In this document: positions 61,988 to 64,000 of the stretch, in pieces
Position numbering within the stretch: position 1 is the first letter of the stretch
Layout: each line of letters begins with the position of its first letter
Assembly: GCF_030582395.1 (NCBI RefSeq)
Contig: NZ_CP104381.1
Location: 3,224,001 to 3,288,000 of the forward strand
Direction: 5' to 3'
DNA length: 64,000 nt
Origin: Ralstonia pickettii
GTDB taxonomy: Bacteria; Pseudomonadota; Gammaproteobacteria; Burkholderiales; Burkholderiaceae
Position numbers and translations under genes: made by a program
The notes under the pieces: generated by a model
The model's input: only the letters and a program-made list of their open reading frames with translations
What the model was told of the DNA's origin: nothing
Databases searched by the model: none

Positions 61988-63160
61988 ATGAACCTTGCCC
62001 CCGAACGCCCCTCCTACACGCTCCGGCAACTGCTCCTGTATTTCCTGCGGCTTGGCGCACTCGGTTTTGGCGGCCCCGTAGCGCTGGCCGGCTATATGCG
62101 CCGCGACCTGGTCGATGCCCGCCAGTGGATTACCGAAGCGGACTACAAGGAAGGCCTTGCGCTCGCCCAGCTCGCACCGGGGCCGCTGGCCGCCCAACTG
62201 GCCATCTACCTCGGCTACGTGCACTACCGCATCGTCGGCGCAACGCTCGTCGGCATTGCGTTCGTGCTGCCGTCGTTCCTGATGGTGGTGGCGCTGGGCT
62301 GGGCCTATACGCGCTTTGGCGGCCTGACGTGGATGCAATCCGTGTTCTACGGCGTGGGCGCGGCGGTCATCGGCATCATCGCCATCAGTGCGCACAAGCT
62401 CACCACCAAGAGCGTCGGCAAAGACAAGCTGTTGTGGGCCATCTACCTGCTGCTGGCGGCCGTGACGGTCATCACCGAATCGGAGGTGGCGTGGCTGTTC
62501 CTGGCGGCGGGCGTGCTGGTGTGGTTCTGGCGCGCGCCGCCCCGGTGGCTGCGCCAGGGCCGCACGAATGCCATCGCCGTTGCCCCGGTCGCGGCGGCAA
62601 GCGGTGTGCTTGGCTCGATCGACTGGCCGCTGCTCTCGCAGCTCGGCGCGTTTTTCGCCAAGGCCGGCGCATTCGTCTTCGGCTCGGGGCTGGCCATCGT
62701 GCCGTTCCTCTACGGCGGCGTGGTTACGGAGCACCACTGGCTCAACGAAAAGCAGTTCGTCGACGCGGTGGCCGTGGCGATGATCACGCCCGGCCCGGTG
62801 GTCATCACTGTCGGCTTTATCGGCTACCTGGTGGCGGGCCTGCCCGGTGCGTGGGTGGCTGCGCTGGGCACGTTCCTGCCGTGCTACCTGTTCACCATCC
62901 TGCCGGCGCCGTACTTCAAGAAATACGGCAAGCTGCCGGCCATTCTGGCCTTTGTTGATGGCGTAACAGCGGCGGCCGTGGGCGCCATTACCGGCGCGGT
63001 GATCGTGCTGGCCAAGCGCTCCATCGTCGATGTACCGACGGCGCTGCTGGCGGTGGCGACGGTGCTGCTGCTCGTGAAGTTCAAGAAGCTGCCCGAACCG
63101 GTGATCGTGGCAGGCGCCGCATTGCTTGGCCTGGCGCTGTATCCGCTGCTGCATCGGTAA
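61988..63160 (+). CDS. chrA: ChrA-family chromate transporter
   Basis: This is a 390-aa membrane protein of the two-domain CHR family. The N-terminal half has LLLYFLRLGALGFGGPVALAGYMRRDLVDARQWITEADYKEGLALAQLAPGPLAAQLAIYLGY, with the GFGGP and QxxPGP motifs. The C-terminal half repeats it as LGAFFAKAGAFVFGSGLAIVPFLYGGVV and AVAMITPGPVVITVGFIGYLVAGLPGA. About ten hydrophobic segments are visible. Chromate export is the usual activity; sulfate-related substrates are possible. The next gene is on the other strand. No ChrB gene was seen. Confidence 0.92.
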   Translation: MNLAPERPSYTLRQLLLYFLRLGALGFGGPVALAGYMRRDLVDARQWITEADYKEGLALAQLAPGPLAAQLAIYLGYVHYRIVGATLVGIAFVLPSFLMVVALGWAYTRFGGLTWMQSVFYGVGAAVIGIIAISAHKLTTKSVGKDKLLWAIYLLLAAVTVITESEVAWLFLAAGVLVWFWRAPPRWLRQGRTNAIAVAPVAAASGVLGSIDWPLLSQLGAFFAKAGAFVFGSGLAIVPFLYGGVVTEHHWLNEKQFVDAVAVAMITPGPVVITVGFIGYLVAGLPGAWVAALGTFLPCYLFTILPAPYFKKYGKLPAILAFVDGVTAAAVGAITGAVIVLAKRSIVDVPTALLAVATVLLLVKFKKLPEPVIVAGAALLGLALYPLLHR

Positions 63161-63182
63161 CACCACGCCAGCAGCGGCGACT

Positions 63183-63488
63183 TCACTTCCACTTGGCACC
63201 AATCTCCGCCAACCCCGCCTTCTGCAAATCCTCCGCGCTCATCACGATGCGGAACTCGCAGTCTGCGTTGAACTGCAGGAACCACGGCTCGGCCAATGCG
63301 GGAATGTGCGAGGCCGATTCCACATTCACGATGAGCACCGCGCCACGATGGCCGCTCTGCTCGGTAAAGTAGACCGCCTCGGGCTTGCTTTCGGCCAACA
63401 CGCGCGGGATCCGCTCGGCGATGGAGCCGTCGCGCACATAGGTGTTGAAAGGTTCGTGCGGAATCCGCACGTTGACGAGCATGCGCAT
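63183..63488 (-). CDS. Conserved hypothetical protein near chrA
   Basis: This is a 101-aa protein beginning MRMLVNVRIPHEPFNTYVRDGSIAERIPRVLAESKPEAVYFTEQSGHRGAVLIVNVESASHIPALAEPWFLQFNADCEFRIVMSAEDLQKAGL. The fold looks like a small ferredoxin-like domain of the kind seen in muconolactone-isomerase or Dabb proteins. It may belong to the DUF3303 group but I am not sure. The gene starts after CCAGGAGGCAGATC. It is convergent with chrA, 22 bp apart. No function is assigned. Confidence 0.75.
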   Translation of the reverse strand: MRMLVNVRIPHEPFNTYVRDGSIAERIPRVLAESKPEAVYFTEQSGHRGAVLIVNVESASHIPALAEPWFLQFNADCEFRIVMSAEDLQKAGLAEIGAKWK

Positions 63489-63720
63489 GATCTGCCTCCT
63501 GGATGATGGCCAGGGCAAGCGCCGCAACGAGGTCACCACGGCCACCACGGCCGCCACACCTGCGCATGGCCGAACACCACAGGTATAGGACGGCCGTCGT
63601 GTTTGCGTTATCAGCCATCGGTTAGCCGAGATGGCGTAGATGCCAGGATGAGGGCGTGTAGCCAATGCTCCCGAAGCAGACGACCCGGCGAGCTTGCTTG
63701 CGGTCGACGGGTGAGCGCTT

Positions 63721-64000
63721 TCACTTCGGTATCGGCTCGTAGTGCACTTTGCTGCGCCATTTGCCGTTGACGAAGGTTTCTTCGGTGATCTTCATCTTGT
63801 CGCCGGAATTCATCACCTCTTCGATGTAGCGCGCGACGGCGACCGGCACATCGCGGTCGACGCGGTACGTAGTGGTCTCGTGATAACAGCAACCGCCCTT
63901 CGCAAAGGTCCGCAAACGCTTGTTTTCGGCATCGACCTCAAAGAAACCGAGTGTCGACAGGATCAGCGACGTCATCTCGCTATTGCGCACAAAGCGCTGC
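63721..64000 (-). CDS. Hypothetical protein, 5' end probably outside window
   Basis: The minus-strand reading frame is open to the right edge. The visible part runs QRFVRNSEMTSLILSTLGFFEVDAENKRLRTFAKGGCCYHETTTYRVDRDVPVAVARYIEEVMNSGDKMKITEETFVNGKWRSKVHYEPIPK. It could start at GTG 63990 or at ATG 63975, or continue beyond the window. The CC pair in GGCCYHETT is the only notable residue pattern. I do not recognise the family; no function is assigned. Confidence 0.5.
   Translation of the reverse strand, partial: QRFVRNSEMTSLILSTLGFFEVDAENKRLRTFAKGGCCYHETTTYRVDRDVPVAVARYIEEVMNSGDKMKITEETFVNGKWRSKVHYEPIPK

Overview
The window reads as the chromosome of a GC-rich beta-proteobacterium of the Burkholderiaceae, most likely Ralstonia (R. 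pickettii / R. solanacearum group). This rests on the gene order atpIBEFHAGD / parB-parA-rsmG-mnmG, the heavy GC bias at third codon positions, and protein sequences that look like Ralstonia orthologues as I remember them. No database search was possible. No rRNA, tRNA, insertion sequence, prophage or CRISPR array was seen.

Layout. 1-6.7 kb: F1Fo ATP synthase operon on the minus strand; atpD runs off the left edge. 7.0-11.4 kb: parB, parA, rsmG and mnmG, with three parS palindromes in and upstream of mnmG. 11.4-19.7 kb: an amino-acid binding protein and a set of small metabolic and regulatory genes (SDR plus LysR, LysR plus epimerase, a PhnZ-like HD oxygenase, a cupin, a TSUP exporter). 19.9-24.8 kb: a complete branched-chain amino-acid ABC transporter (livGFKHM). 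25-34 kb: GMC oxidoreductase, lipase-like hydrolase, a CueR/CopA/CopZ copper module, OmpW, an ornithine-cyclodeaminase-family enzyme, YhhN and an Lrp regulator. 34.2-38.2 kb: phenylalanine hydroxylase with its recycling enzyme, and a two-component system. 38.8-39.5 kb: a gene-free stretch holding five consensus DnaA boxes, DnaA-trio-like triplets and an AT-rich tract, next to an HU gene. 39.5-50.7 kb: aldolase/ketopantoate-reductase pair, a surface nucleotidase, minCDE, an HTH-citrate synthase fusion and a CaiB-type CoA-transferase. 50.8-54.7 kb: rlmJ, ppk2, pit and acyP. 55-58.3 kb: a NitT/TauT-type ABC transporter lacking a binding protein. 58.5-64 kb: an alginate-lyase-fold protein, a TonB-dependent receptor, ChrA and two uncharacterised genes.

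The main observation is that the 38.8-39.2 kb interval has the architecture of a chromosomal replication origin. It has a tandem DnaA-box array, then a DnaA box followed by CTA triplets and an AT-rich unwinding tract. dnaA is not in the window, but parS/ParAB lies about 28 kb away. The conserved operons point away from the site on both sides: atp, par and liv leftward, hup and min rightward. Other observations worth checking are a DNA-binding citrate synthase, an alginate-lyase homologue without its catalytic histidine, a 123-bp interspersed-repeat-like palindrome, a PhnZ-like enzyme without phosphonate genes, a eukaryote-like SET protein beside the putative origin, and a decayed LysR gene abutting parS.
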